Positions 34,451 to 43,281 are shown, counted from the first letter of the stretch. The stretch is 64,000 nt of DNA from CAZMGV01 sp964565925 (GCA_964565925.1 CAZMGV010000001.1:248001-312000), one strand, 5' to 3'. The notes: generated from the sequence alone by a model not told the origin. Program-made: numbers and translations.

Positions 34451-34744
34451 TTACTGCCCCGACCGCTTCGTTCGTTTTGCCAAGATTTGAATCCGGTCCC
34501 AGTCGCCGCGAATGAGCGCGTCCTTCTTCGCGCGGCTCCAACCCTTGATTTTGAGTTCGGTCTCCAGCGCTTCGTGCCGGGAAGGAAATTCCACGCTCCA
34601 TGCCAGCACGACCGGCAGACGCGTCGAGGTATATCCCTTTACCGAACCGGACTGATGGGCTGACAACCGGGTTTCAATATCTTCGGTATGGCCCACGTAG
34701 TAGGAGCCGTCCGAACACCGGAGCATGTATGCCCAGAAGCCCAT
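34451..34744 (-). CDS. GIY-YIG nuclease family protein flanked by REP-like hairpins
   Basis: The 97-residue protein is a single GIY-YIG domain: AYMLRCSDGSYYVGHTEDIETR with the Tyr of AYML and YYVG in the first two strands, the catalytic Arg in IETRL, and a helical C-terminal part with ELKIKGWSRAKKDAL. This resembles the YhbQ/UPF0213 group of small bacterial nucleases. The start at 34744 is the natural one; a start at 34792 would translate the repeat. It is enclosed by inverted repeat copies B4 and B5, and three of the window's seven core hairpins are within 500 bases. A link between nuclease and repeat is likely but unproven. Confidence 0.88.
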   Translation of the reverse strand: MGFWAYMLRCSDGSYYVGHTEDIETRLSAHQSGSVKGYTSTRLPVVLAWSVEFPSRHEALETELKIKGWSRAKKDALIRGDWDRIQILAKRTKRSGQ

Positions 34745-34759
34745 CTTACCACTCGCTAG

Positions 34760-34811
34760 CCGTTCGACCCTTCGAGACGCCTTGCTATGCAAGGCTCCTC
34801 AGGGCGAACGG
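34760..34811 (-). repeat. REP-like hairpin B5 (long form), upstream of GIY-YIG gene
   Basis: Perfect outer arms CCGTTCG and CGAACGG enclose CCCTTCGAGACG, an inner CCTTGC-TAT-GCAAGG hairpin and CTCCTCAGGG. It is inverted relative to B4 and lies 15 bases upstream of the nuclease start codon. Confidence 0.85.
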
Positions 34812-34848
34812 TTTCTTCACTTGCACGGAGCAATAAGGCCTCTACCCG

Positions 34849-37554
34849 CTAGACCTTGAAGTTCTGGACGGTCGTGGCGAGGGTTTTCGCCTCGGCGGCG
34901 AGCAGCTGGATCACCTCGTTCAGTTCGAGGACGCGATCCAGGTTGTGGCGGCTCGACTCGCTGATGGAGGTCGCCGCCCAGGAAATTTCCTTGGCGCCGG
35001 CGCCCTGTTCGCGGGCGGCGCGGTCGATGGTTTCCACGAGCTGGGCGATGCGGCTGATACGCTCGGCGATCCGGCTGGTGAGCTTCTTCTGGTCGGTCGT
35101 CGTCTCGAGCACGCTGCTCGCGGTCTGCTGCATGCTTTCGGACGCCTTGGTGATCTGCTCGGCGCCCTTGCTCTGCTCGTCGGTGGCCCGGGCGATGCTG
35201 TCGATCATCTCCACCGTGCGGCCGATCGACTGCGTGATGTCGGCGGCGCCCTTGGTCTGCTCGTCGGTGGCGCGGGCGATGCGCTTGATGCGCTCGGAGA
35301 TTTCCACGGTCGAGAACTGGATCTGCTCCAGCGCCGCCCGGGCCTCGGCCGAGACGTTCACGCCGCGGCCGATCTGCTGGTCGCCCTGAAGGACGAGCTG
35401 CACGGCCGATTCGGCCTCTTTCAGGATCGCCTGGATACGCTCGCCGATGTCGCGGGCGCTCCTCTGGGTGCGGCCCGAGAGCTGCTTGATCTGCGTGGCG
35501 ACGACCGAGAACCCGGCCCCCTCGTCGCCCGCCTGCGCGGCGATAATGGCTGCGTTGAGCGACAGCAGGTTGGTCTTGGACGCCACGTCCTGGATCACCT
35601 GCACGATCTCGCGGATCTCGCCCAGACTCGCCGAGAGCTGCTGCATCGTCGTCGTGGCCTGCATGGAGTTTTCACGGATCGCCTCCATCGTCTGGAGGTT
35701 GTCCTGCACCGCCTTGGCGCCCAGTTCCGCGTCCTGGAGCACGCGGCCGGCCGTCTCGACCGAGTCGTTGGCGAGGTCGCGCACGCTGGTGATCGACTGT
35801 TCCATCTCGCGGATGCTGGCGGCCGTGTCGTTGGCGGTCATCGACAGCGCGTCGACGTTGCCGACCACCGACCGGATGCTCGCCGCCACCTGGAAGATCG
35901 ACGAGTTGGTCTCCTCGATCTTGTTGGAGAGGGAGTCCACGGCGGTCTCGACGCCGATACTGCCGCGCTTCACTTCCTCGACTTCCAGATTGGCCGCCCG
36001 CGCCTCGTCCGAGAGCCCGCTCACCGTGCGGGACACCTCGCCAAGGCTCCTGCCGATCTGCTCGATGGAGGCGGAGGCGACTTCCACCGCCTTCACCTGC
36101 TCCTGGGTCGACTGCTGCACTTCGCCGGAAGAGCGGCTGACCCGGCTCGAAATCTCGCCGAGCTGGGTGCTGGACTGGCCGATACGGCCGACCAGCGCCC
36201 TCAGGCCTTCGCTCATCAGCTGCACGGCGCGGCTCACGAGCCCCACCTCGTTATAGGCGGCGACGTTCACCTGCTTGGAGAGATCGCCTTCGGCGATTCC
36301 CGCCAGCGAGGTCGAGAGCTTGGAGAGCGGCTGCGTGACGCTTTCGGCAGTGAAGATAATGAGCCGCCACAGCAGCAGGCCCACGACGAGGAAGATCGCC
36401 GACACGGCAATGACGGTTTTCTGCTCCTGCTGGATGTCCTCGCGGGGGAACACCATGGCGATGGCTCCGCCGTGCGTCAGCGGCATCCAGACCCAGAGGT
36501 CGAGCCGGTGGCTCAGCATCCGGCGGTAGTCGATCTGCCGGGCGGTATCCCCGCCGCCCGTACCGGCGCCGCCGGGAGAACCGCTTTCGGTCGTATCCGC
36601 CTCCAGCTCAAGCGTACGGTGCGTGTTCTTCGAGGCGAGGTCCGGATTCAGGAGACGGTCCAGTTCCGAGGGAGCGAGCGGAGTGTGTTCGAGCTGGATC
36701 GCCGATTCGGCCTCGTCCCCCACGGCCTTGCCCTTCGCATTGAACCAGATCACGGCCCCGTGCGGCGACGGTTTGAAGAGGGCCATCTGCGTGCCCATCA
36801 TCTGGACGTTGTCGGGGTTCTCGGACGGATCGCCCGGCGTGGATTCCAGAGCCTGGTACCAGCCCGACAGGCGGAACGCGGCCATGCGCTCCATGGTCGA
36901 ACGCACGGTCTTTTCGCCCTGCGCGAACCCGAAGATGATCCCGAAACCGATGAGGATGAAGATCAGGCAGGCGACCGGCCAGCCGATCGACCAGCGCATG
37001 GACTGGATCCGTCGGTGGAAGACCGGATCGTCCGACTGGAGTCCGCCCTTTGCCCGGAAAAACTGGAAGATCGGTTCCAGCTGGTGTTCGGTGAGCGCAC
37101 GCTGGTAGATCGAAATCATCAGCCCGACCGCGGATGACACGAAGATGATCAGGCTCTTCTCGAGGATACCGATCGTGTAGCCCTTGCGGGTACTAAAGAT
37201 GACCGCGGTCGCTATGCCGCCCAGCGGCCAGGCGCACTGGATCCAGAGCGTCGATTCGATGACGAGCTTGTTGAGGCAGCTGATGAGGTGACGAGCTTCA
37301 TCCGCGGTGAGCGGGCGGCCGTCCTCCTCTTCCTCATACTTGAAAACGGGCCGAAGCCACCGGGTAACTATATAAAAGTGGATTGCGATCAGCCCGAAGA
37401 AAAGCGAGAGAAACATGGTGGCGGCGGTCGGCTCGAAGATCAGGCTGGAACTGAGTTCCGTCACCGCGACAAGACTGCAGGTGGCAATCGTGACGCCTAC
37501 TACACCGTAACGGATGTACCAGCGGAACAGATTAACTACAGTCTTGCGAATCAA
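34849..37554 (-). CDS. Methyl-accepting chemotaxis protein with multi-helix membrane N-terminus
   Basis: The 901-residue receptor has four or five membrane helices in residues 15-235, an extracytoplasmic region (about 240-385), another helix (about 388-408, ISAIFLVVGLLLWRLIIF region), a HAMP domain (410-465) and a long coiled-coil signalling domain. The hairpin tip reads TNLLSLNAAIIAAQAG and GFSVVATQIKQLSGRT, a variant known in deltaproteobacterial receptors where the usual Glu of AAIEAA is Ile. It should relay signals to CheA via CheW, but neither gene is in the window. The nearest related gene is cheB at 41.4 kb. Confidence 0.93.
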   Translation of the reverse strand: MIRKTVVNLFRWYIRYGVVGVTIATCSLVAVTELSSSLIFEPTAATMFLSLFFGLIAIHFYIVTRWLRPVFKYEEEEDGRPLTADEARHLISCLNKLVIESTLWIQCAWPLGGIATAVIFSTRKGYTIGILEKSLIIFVSSAVGLMISIYQRALTEHQLEPIFQFFRAKGGLQSDDPVFHRRIQSMRWSIGWPVACLIFILIGFGIIFGFAQGEKTVRSTMERMAAFRLSGWYQALESTPGDPSENPDNVQMMGTQMALFKPSPHGAVIWFNAKGKAVGDEAESAIQLEHTPLAPSELDRLLNPDLASKNTHRTLELEADTTESGSPGGAGTGGGDTARQIDYRRMLSHRLDLWVWMPLTHGGAIAMVFPREDIQQEQKTVIAVSAIFLVVGLLLWRLIIFTAESVTQPLSKLSTSLAGIAEGDLSKQVNVAAYNEVGLVSRAVQLMSEGLRALVGRIGQSSTQLGEISSRVSRSSGEVQQSTQEQVKAVEVASASIEQIGRSLGEVSRTVSGLSDEARAANLEVEEVKRGSIGVETAVDSLSNKIEETNSSIFQVAASIRSVVGNVDALSMTANDTAASIREMEQSITSVRDLANDSVETAGRVLQDAELGAKAVQDNLQTMEAIRENSMQATTTMQQLSASLGEIREIVQVIQDVASKTNLLSLNAAIIAAQAGDEGAGFSVVATQIKQLSGRTQRSARDIGERIQAILKEAESAVQLVLQGDQQIGRGVNVSAEARAALEQIQFSTVEISERIKRIARATDEQTKGAADITQSIGRTVEMIDSIARATDEQSKGAEQITKASESMQQTASSVLETTTDQKKLTSRIAERISRIAQLVETIDRAAREQGAGAKEISWAATSISESSRHNLDRVLELNEVIQLLAAEAKTLATTVQNFKV

Positions 37555-37679
37555 TTGAAATTCCCGTGCGCCAACGGCGGCCGGTTCCGGCCCTGACCGG
37601 GTTCCGGCTCAGGCGAGCCTCTTAAATCCAACCGTGAACTAACTGGGCAATATCATAGCTGAATTGGGCCGTGGGACAA

Positions 37680-38879
37680 CTAGACCCCGATCAGCACGCG
37701 GCGGATGAGGCCGAAGCTGATTTTCTGGCCGTCGCCGATAAGAATCTCGGCGAACTGGCGCTTGATGGCGTCGTCTTTCACCGCCATCCGCATGCTGCGC
37801 TCGACCAGCCGGGGAAACCGGAACAGGCGTTGCATGGTGTAGCCCGTTTTCATGGTGTGGCCGAACCGGCGGTTGCACTCCTCGCCGTAGGGCTTGAGGT
37901 CGGCCACGGTGAACCGGCTGCCCTGCTTCCAGAGTGCCAGCAGCGTATTGGCCGCCGCCTGGCCCGATTCCAGGGCGTATTCGATGCCCTCTCCGGTCAG
38001 CGGGTGAATGAATCCGGCCGCGTCGCCGGCGAAGATCACCCGGTCGGCGGTGAGCCTGTCGATGAACGATCCGAACGGAAGGTAGTGCCCCCGGGGTTTG
38101 CCCTCGGACTCGGCATTTCGCAGCTCCAGCTTCATGCGCGGGTTGTCCTTTACGAAGGCGTCGAACAGTTCAGGCAGCTTCTTGCCCGACTTGCGCAGGT
38201 CGTCCTCGCGGATTCCGAGGCCCACGTTCGCCCGGCCGTTCTCCAGCGGGAACGACCAGCCGTAGGCGGGCAAAAGTTCCTTGTCCCAGCAGATCTCGAA
38301 GGCGTTGGCCGCCTCGGAATCGACGCCCGAGTAGTAGGCCCGGATCGCCCAGGCGCCGTGTTTTTCCGGACGGTGGTCCAGTTTCAGCTTGCGGCGCACG
38401 ATGGAGTTCGCGCCGTCGCAGGCGATCACCACCCGTGCGGCGATCTTCGCTCCGTTGTCGAACGAGCAGACGACCTGTTCCGGTTCGACCGTTATTCCGT
38501 TCAGCCGGTGGCCTTCCAGGAATTCGGCGCCAGCCTCGCGGGCGTTGTCCAGGAGAATCTGGTCCAGCTCCTTGCGGGGAACCACGTAGCCGCTGCCGCC
38601 GAAACATTCGGGCGGCATATCGAGGTCGGCCAGCATGCCGTACGGGGAGGTCATGCGGACGGCGCGGATCGTGCGGTACTTGCCCTCGATCCGGTTCCGC
38701 AGGCCCAGCTTCTCCAGCATCGTGGCGGAGCGGGGCGTGAGGCCGTCTCCGCATACCTTGTCGCGGGGGAACTTCGCCTGGTCGGCGATGACCGGCTTCA
38801 GGCCGCCTTTGGCGAGAAAATAGCCCGCCGACGAACCCGCCGGTCCCGCGCCAATGATGAGGATGTCAACGACCGCCAT
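37680..38879 (-). CDS. Geranylgeranyl-reductase-family FAD-dependent oxidoreductase
   Basis: The 399-residue flavoprotein has the FAD-binding GAGPAGSSAGYFLAKGG start, the family-specific KVCGDGLTPRSA near residue 40-52, VVIACDGANSIVRRKL, and the second FAD motif FAGDAAGFIHPLTGEGI. These match the GGR family, which reduces isoprenoid double bonds in archaeal lipids, chlorophyll side chains or quinones; the substrate here is unknown. It follows a histidine phosphatase gene by 28 bases on the same strand, suggesting co-transcription. The C-terminal domain is complete. Confidence 0.9.
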   Translation of the reverse strand: MAVVDILIIGAGPAGSSAGYFLAKGGLKPVIADQAKFPRDKVCGDGLTPRSATMLEKLGLRNRIEGKYRTIRAVRMTSPYGMLADLDMPPECFGGSGYVVPRKELDQILLDNAREAGAEFLEGHRLNGITVEPEQVVCSFDNGAKIAARVVIACDGANSIVRRKLKLDHRPEKHGAWAIRAYYSGVDSEAANAFEICWDKELLPAYGWSFPLENGRANVGLGIREDDLRKSGKKLPELFDAFVKDNPRMKLELRNAESEGKPRGHYLPFGSFIDRLTADRVIFAGDAAGFIHPLTGEGIEYALESGQAAANTLLALWKQGSRFTVADLKPYGEECNRRFGHTMKTGYTMQRLFRFPRLVERSMRMAVKDDAIKRQFAEILIGDGQKISFGLIRRVLIGV

Positions 38880-38907
38880 TGGAAACCCCTGAAACCCGGC
38901 CGGGACT

Positions 38908-39615
38908 CTATCCCAAATGGCGGGTGGCGGCGAACTCTTTCAGCACGAGCCCGCCGTCCCCGCGGACCTCGGTGGTGGTGATGGAGCCGTTCTTCACATA
39001 ACGGCTGATCCGCATGAGCGGTCCCGACACGCAGACCCGTTCGGCCAGATACGTGATGACATATCCGTGACAGAAGACGGCGATTTCGTCGCCGGGCTTA
39101 TGCTGTTCGATAATCCGGCCGATGGCCCGCTGGAGCCGTTCGTGGAACTCGGCGGGCGTCTCGCCGCCCCGCATATATCCCCGCTCCCACCTGAAATAGA
39201 CGGCCGGCAGCACGGTCGCCCCCAGCACGAGCGCCTTGGCCGCGTCCGGCAGAAACGGCACCCGCGTCACGCCGCTGATAAACCGCCAGGTCGGATCGGA
39301 TTCGGACAGCTTGCCGGCGCGGACCTCTCGCAGGTCGTCGGTCTGCGAGATGGGCTGCCCGGTGATCCCGGCGAGCGCCTCGGCGGTCTCCCGGGCCCGG
39401 ATCATGGTGGACGACCAGATGGACTTGATCGGCAGTTTCGAGAGTTCCTGCGCGGCCATGCCCGCCTCGCGGCGGCCGCGGCCAGAGAGCGGGCCTTCCA
39501 GCTCCTGCCCGAGCACGCGGTTCAGCAGCGAGAGATCCGGCCCGCCGCTGCGCCTGAACTCGTCGCGAAGCCGGGCGGTTTCCATCTCGCCGTGGCGGAC
39601 CCAGTAGATTTTCAC
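38908..39615 (-). CDS. Histidine phosphatase (phosphoglycerate-mutase-like) family protein
   Basis: The 235-residue protein starts with the catalytic VRHGE motif and has the second-half signature VFCHGYV containing the catalytic His, plus SIWSSTMIRARETAEALA. These place it in the broad histidine phosphatase superfamily. Compared with GpmB or CobC it has an extra segment around residues 110-155, so substrate cannot be inferred. It precedes the geranylgeranyl-reductase-like gene; a role on a lipid phosphate is possible but speculative. Confidence 0.87.
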   Translation of the reverse strand: MKIYWVRHGEMETARLRDEFRRSGGPDLSLLNRVLGQELEGPLSGRGRREAGMAAQELSKLPIKSIWSSTMIRARETAEALAGITGQPISQTDDLREVRAGKLSESDPTWRFISGVTRVPFLPDAAKALVLGATVLPAVYFRWERGYMRGGETPAEFHERLQRAIGRIIEQHKPGDEIAVFCHGYVITYLAERVCVSGPLMRISRYVKNGSITTTEVRGDGGLVLKEFAATRHLG

Positions 39616-39659
39616 TCGTGCAATCTCATTTCAGGACCCCTGGATAGCCTATTCCGCTC

Positions 39660-39695
39660 GCCCTGAGGAGGTCCGCAAGGACCGTCCCGAAGGGC
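39660..39695 (+). repeat. REP-like hairpin B1 (long form)
   Basis: GCCCT and AGGGC arms enclose GAGGAG, an inner GTCC-GCAA-GGAC hairpin and CGTCCCGA. It lies in the 156-base gap between the phosphatase and the dual-receiver kinase. Confidence 0.78.
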
Positions 39696-39719
39696 CGGGC
39701 TGAATCCGGGGGCCGATCA

Positions 39720-39756
39720 TCCTTCGAGACGCCTTGATTCGCAAGGCTCCTCAGGA
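39720..39756 (-). repeat. REP-like hairpin B2 (long form)
   Basis: TCCT and AGGA ends enclose CGAGACG, an inner CCTTG/CAAGG hairpin and CTCCTC. It is inverted relative to B1, 24 bases away, and ends 15 bases before the stop codon of the minus-strand kinase gene. Confidence 0.78.
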
Positions 39757-39771
39757 CGAAAGGAACCCCGC

Positions 39772-41400
39772 TTACGCCTTCTGCGGAACGATGACGTGGA
39801 ACGTGGAGCCGCGGCCGGGTTCGCTCTCCACCCAGGCCTGGCCCTTGTGGGCTTCGGTGATCATACGGACCAGCGCCAGCCCCATGCCCATGCCGCCGAA
39901 GCGGCGGGTGAGCGAGCCGTCGACCTGGTAAAAGCGGTCGAAGATCTTGCGGTGGTGTTCGCGGGCGATTCCGATTCCCTCGTCTCCCACCGACAGGTGC
40001 AGCCACTTCAGGTCGGTCGTGACCGGGCCGTGGAGCACGCCGCTGTATTTCTGGGCGATCTCCGGGCCGGTCAGCAGTCCGGCCGCCAGCGTCACCTTGC
40101 GTCCGTGCGGCGTGAACTTGAAGGCGTTCTGGAGCAGGTTGAGGATGAGCTGGGTCAGCCGCTGGCGGTCAGCCAGCACCGGTCCGGTGAGGCTTCTCGC
40201 GTCGTAGGCGAATTCGATCCCTTTCTCCTTCGCCTGCTGCTCCGCCCCGCTGCAGATTTCGAGGAGCCAGGCCGCCGCATCGAACGACTTGACGCTGATC
40301 TCGGTGTTGCCGCTGGAGAGCCGTGTGAAATCGAGCAGCCGGTCGATCAGTTCCGCCAGCTTGCGGGCGGAGCGGTCGATGGCGTTCATCGCGTCCTTCT
40401 GGTGATCGGTGACCGGGCCCATCTCGCCGGTGATGAGCATCTCGAGGTATCCGTTAATCGGGGTCAGCGGCGTGCGCAGCTCGTGGGAGATGTTCTGCAG
40501 GAATTCGCCCTTCAGGCGGTCCAGCTCGCGCAGTTCCTCGTTCGCCTGCCCCAGTTCGCGGATCTTGGCCTCGAGCTGCTGCACGACGTTGGACGAGAAT
40601 TCGCGCAGCAGCGTGCGCTCGGTGTCGGCACTCTCCACCCGTTCGCGCTTGCCCGACAGGAACGCCTTGATCTGCTCGGGGAACTGGATGACGTCGATGG
40701 GTTTCTCGATGTAGCCGTCGCAGCCGGCGACGAGCGAGCGTTCCTTGTCGCCCGCCATCACGTTCGCGGTGACCGCCACAATCGGCGTCTCGCGCAGCCC
40801 CTCCATCTGCTTGAGCCGCGACGCCAGCGCGTAGCCGTCGAACTCGGGCAGGTTGATGTCGAGGAGAATCAGGTCGGGCTGTTCGGCCGCCGCCATCTCG
40901 AGCCCTTCCAGGCCCGTCTGCGCGGCCAGCACCTCGTAGCCCTGGCGTTCCAGCACCCGGCGGACCAGCAGCAGGTTTTCCGGGTTGTCCTCTATATAAA
41001 GGACACGGGTGTTCGCCTTGCCCTTTTTCGGCGCCGAGACGGCTTCGAGAATCGCCTCGGGGTGGATGGGCTTCGAGATGATCCGGTGGACGCCCAGCTG
41101 TTCGAGCCTTGAACGGACCGCTCCGTCGACGAACGCGCTGATCACGACGATCCGCGAGGTGGGGTCGATCTGGCGCAGCGCCTCGGTCGCCTGGATTCCG
41201 TCCAGACGGGGCATCCGGATATCCATGAGCACCCAGTCGAACTTCTGGGCGGTGGCGATTTCGGTCGCAATGAGGCCGTCGGCCGCTTCCACGACCTGAT
41301 GCCCGGCACGGCGGAGGATCTCCCCCACGGCCAGCCGGTGCACGGCTTCGTCGTCGACGACCAGAATATTCACGTCGGTGTTCCTCGCGAGAACCGCCAT
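39772..41400 (-). CDS. Histidine kinase with two N-terminal receiver domains
   Basis: The 542-residue soluble protein has receiver 1 (about 10-125; phosphorylatable Asp60 in WVLMDIRMP, Lys110), receiver 2 (about 132-250; Asp181 in LILLDINLP, Lys in IEKPI), a coiled coil (260-300), a HisKA domain with His306 in NISHELRTPL, and an HATPase domain with NAFKF, DEGIGI and GGMGMGLAL boxes. It has no membrane helix or other sensor, so input must come by phosphotransfer or the coiled coil. It is the third gene of a minus-strand unit after REC-kinase and cheB. No output DNA-binding regulator is present. Confidence 0.93.
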   Translation of the reverse strand: MAVLARNTDVNILVVDDEAVHRLAVGEILRRAGHQVVEAADGLIATEIATAQKFDWVLMDIRMPRLDGIQATEALRQIDPTSRIVVISAFVDGAVRSRLEQLGVHRIISKPIHPEAILEAVSAPKKGKANTRVLYIEDNPENLLLVRRVLERQGYEVLAAQTGLEGLEMAAAEQPDLILLDINLPEFDGYALASRLKQMEGLRETPIVAVTANVMAGDKERSLVAGCDGYIEKPIDVIQFPEQIKAFLSGKRERVESADTERTLLREFSSNVVQQLEAKIRELGQANEELRELDRLKGEFLQNISHELRTPLTPINGYLEMLITGEMGPVTDHQKDAMNAIDRSARKLAELIDRLLDFTRLSSGNTEISVKSFDAAAWLLEICSGAEQQAKEKGIEFAYDARSLTGPVLADRQRLTQLILNLLQNAFKFTPHGRKVTLAAGLLTGPEIAQKYSGVLHGPVTTDLKWLHLSVGDEGIGIAREHHRKIFDRFYQVDGSLTRRFGGMGMGLALVRMITEAHKGQAWVESEPGRGSTFHVIVPQKA

Positions 41401-41434
41401 AGCCCCTCAAAATACACGTATACAGGGGTATTCT

Positions 41435-42043
41435 TCAACTTCTGCCCCTTCCGAGCAGCCAGCCCTCGACGGCCGCCCCGAGCGTCGTGCTCTCCAGCAC
41501 CCGGTCGGCGTAGCTGCGGCAGTCCATCGGCATGCCGCCGCAGACGGCCGTGTCGGGGTTCTCGACGAACACCGTGCCGCCGTGTTCCTTCACGGCGCGG
41601 CAGCCATCGACGCCGTCGGTGTAGTTGCCCGGCGAAATGCCCGACACGATGATCGCCAGCGTGTTGCGCCCGTACCGGGACGCGGCCGATTTGAGCATCG
41701 GATCGATGGCCGGAGCGAACCGGTCCTCTGGCGGCGGCGGCTCGATCTTGAACCGCGGCGTGTCGCCGGGCAGCCGGACCGTGGCGCGGTAACCGCCGGG
41801 TGCCACGTAGGCGGTGCCGTCGGACAGTTCCTCGTTCTGCTGGAGTTCCACCACGTGGCCGCAGTACAGGCGGTCGAGTCCCCGGGCGAAACCCCAGGTG
41901 AACTTGGGCGGCATGTGCTGGACGATGATGAGCGGACAGGGAAGCGGGTTGTGCAGCGTGCCGAGGAACGTCCGCAGCGTCTGCGGTCCCCCGGTGGAGG
42001 AACCGATGATCACAACGATGCCGTTTCCGTTGTGGCTGCTCAC
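41435..42043 (-). CDS. cheB: Stand-alone CheB methylesterase domain
   Basis: The 202-residue protein is the CheB catalytic domain alone. The triad is the Ser of IGSSTGGP, the His of IVQHMPPKF and an Asp in TDGVDG. The family receiver domain is missing. The loop before the Asp reads VSGISPGNYTDGVDG instead of the usual LTGMGxDG, an insertion of about five residues. CheB removes methyl groups from chemoreceptors and deamidates them. The GTG start overlaps the upstream kinase stop as GTGA, so esterase and kinase are coupled. Phosphorylation could be replaced by contact with the adjacent receiver-kinase. Confidence 0.88.
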   Translation of the reverse strand: MSSHNGNGIVVIIGSSTGGPQTLRTFLGTLHNPLPCPLIIVQHMPPKFTWGFARGLDRLYCGHVVELQQNEELSDGTAYVAPGGYRATVRLPGDTPRFKIEPPPPEDRFAPAIDPMLKSAASRYGRNTLAIIVSGISPGNYTDGVDGCRAVKEHGGTVFVENPDTAVCGGMPMDCRSYADRVLESTTLGAAVEGWLLGRGRS

Positions 42044-43281
42044 GGGTTTCCACCGCCCTGGGTGCCGAACTCGGCCTTCTGCATGCTGATCCGGAACTCG
42101 GTGAAGCTTTCCCCCGGCTGGTCGAGCCGCTGGGGCTGGCTGCGGACGGTCAGCTCCCAGTTGTTGCGGTCGGCGAGCTGCTTGCAGACCGCGAGTCCCA
42201 GGCCGGTGCCCTTGCCGCCCTTGGTCGAGAAGAACGGCTGGAACAGCTTCTCGACGTTCTCCGGCTCGATCCCAGTGCCGGTGTCGCGGACAATGACCGA
42301 GATGCGGTCGGTATCGGAGGTAAGCGACACCTCCACCTGCCCGCCCTCTTCGACGGCCTCGAAGGCGTTCCGGAGCAGGTTCAGGAAAACCTGCGCCAGA
42401 TGGTGCGGATCGCAGTTGGTCCAGACGGCGGCGGCTGGCACCGACACTTTGAGGGCGTCCGGGCGGGAAAGCCCCGGGCGCAGGCGCTCGATCTCGGCGG
42501 TCAGCCATTTCACGGCGTTGACCAGTTCGGTGCGGGGCGTTTCAGGCCGGGCGAAGTTGAGAAGCTGTGTGCAGAGCCTTTCCAGCCGCGACACCTGGTC
42601 GCGGATCAGGTCGGCGAACTTGGGATCGCGCCCGGCGTCCGTGAGGTCGGCGGCGGCCAGCCCCGCGAGCCCCGAGATAGACGAGAGCGGATTGCGGAAC
42701 TCATGGACGATACCGGCGGCCATTTCGCCCAAGGCGCTCCGGGTGCGGGCCTCGACCAGCCGGTCCTGCAGTTCCGACAGCTCGGCGTTGCGGGCTTTCA
42801 GTTCCGAGATGTTCACATAAAGGCGGTCGACAAGGTCCCCGCCGAGGCGGCGCAGGTTTTCCACCTGCTCGGCGGTGGCGGGCGGCGGCTCGGTGGTCTC
42901 GCCGTCCGAGAGATAACTGGCGAGCTGCCCGCCGAGGGTCAGGATGTCGATCGGTTTCGTGAGGTAGCCGTTGCAGCCGGCGGCGAGCGCCTCGGCACGG
43001 GCCGTGGGGTCGTCGTAGGCGGTGATCGCGACAATCGGCACCCGCTGCATCCGGGGGATCGACCGGATTCGCAACGCCAGGTCCTTGCCCTGCAGGTCAG
43101 GGAGTCTCAGGTCCGTCACGATAATGTCGGGTTCGAACTGCTGGAGAACTCTCAGCGCCGTTCCGGCGTCGGCCGCCGTGCGGACGTCCGCCTTCTCGCG
43201 GCGCATGACCCGCTCCAGAAGCTGGAGGTTGGCGGGCTCATCGTCCACGCACAGCACGCGCTTGCCCTCGAGTCCCGCCAC
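42040..43281 (-). CDS. Receiver-histidine kinase hybrid (REC-HisKA-HATPase)
   Basis: The 413-residue soluble protein has an N-terminal receiver (6-125; Asp57 in VTDLRLPD, Lys109), a coiled coil (150-180), a HisKA domain with His193 in GIVHEFRNPLS, and an HATPase domain with LRNAFEA, DTGTGI and GGKGTGLGLAV. The start is GTG (43281) with no ATG nearby. It overlaps cheB by four bases and follows the ClpX-like gene by 74 bases. Together with the dual-receiver kinase it may form a phosphorelay that controls CheB. Confidence 0.92.
   Translation of the reverse strand: MAGLEGKRVLCVDDEPANLQLLERVMRREKADVRTAADAGTALRVLQQFEPDIIVTDLRLPDLQGKDLALRIRSIPRMQRVPIVAITAYDDPTARAEALAAGCNGYLTKPIDILTLGGQLASYLSDGETTEPPPATAEQVENLRRLGGDLVDRLYVNISELKARNAELSELQDRLVEARTRSALGEMAAGIVHEFRNPLSSISGLAGLAAADLTDAGRDPKFADLIRDQVSRLERLCTQLLNFARPETPRTELVNAVKWLTAEIERLRPGLSRPDALKVSVPAAAVWTNCDPHHLAQVFLNLLRNAFEAVEEGGQVEVSLTSDTDRISVIVRDTGTGIEPENVEKLFQPFFSTKGGKGTGLGLAVCKQLADRNNWELTVRSQPQRLDQPGESFTEFRISMQKAEFGTQGGGNP

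Noticed and set aside
34945..37137. Open plus-strand frame of 730 codons opposite the MCP gene
   Set aside because: Composition is repetitive (Asp, Arg, Gly, Leu) and mirrors the coiled-coil coding repeats of the MCP; no protein family visible.
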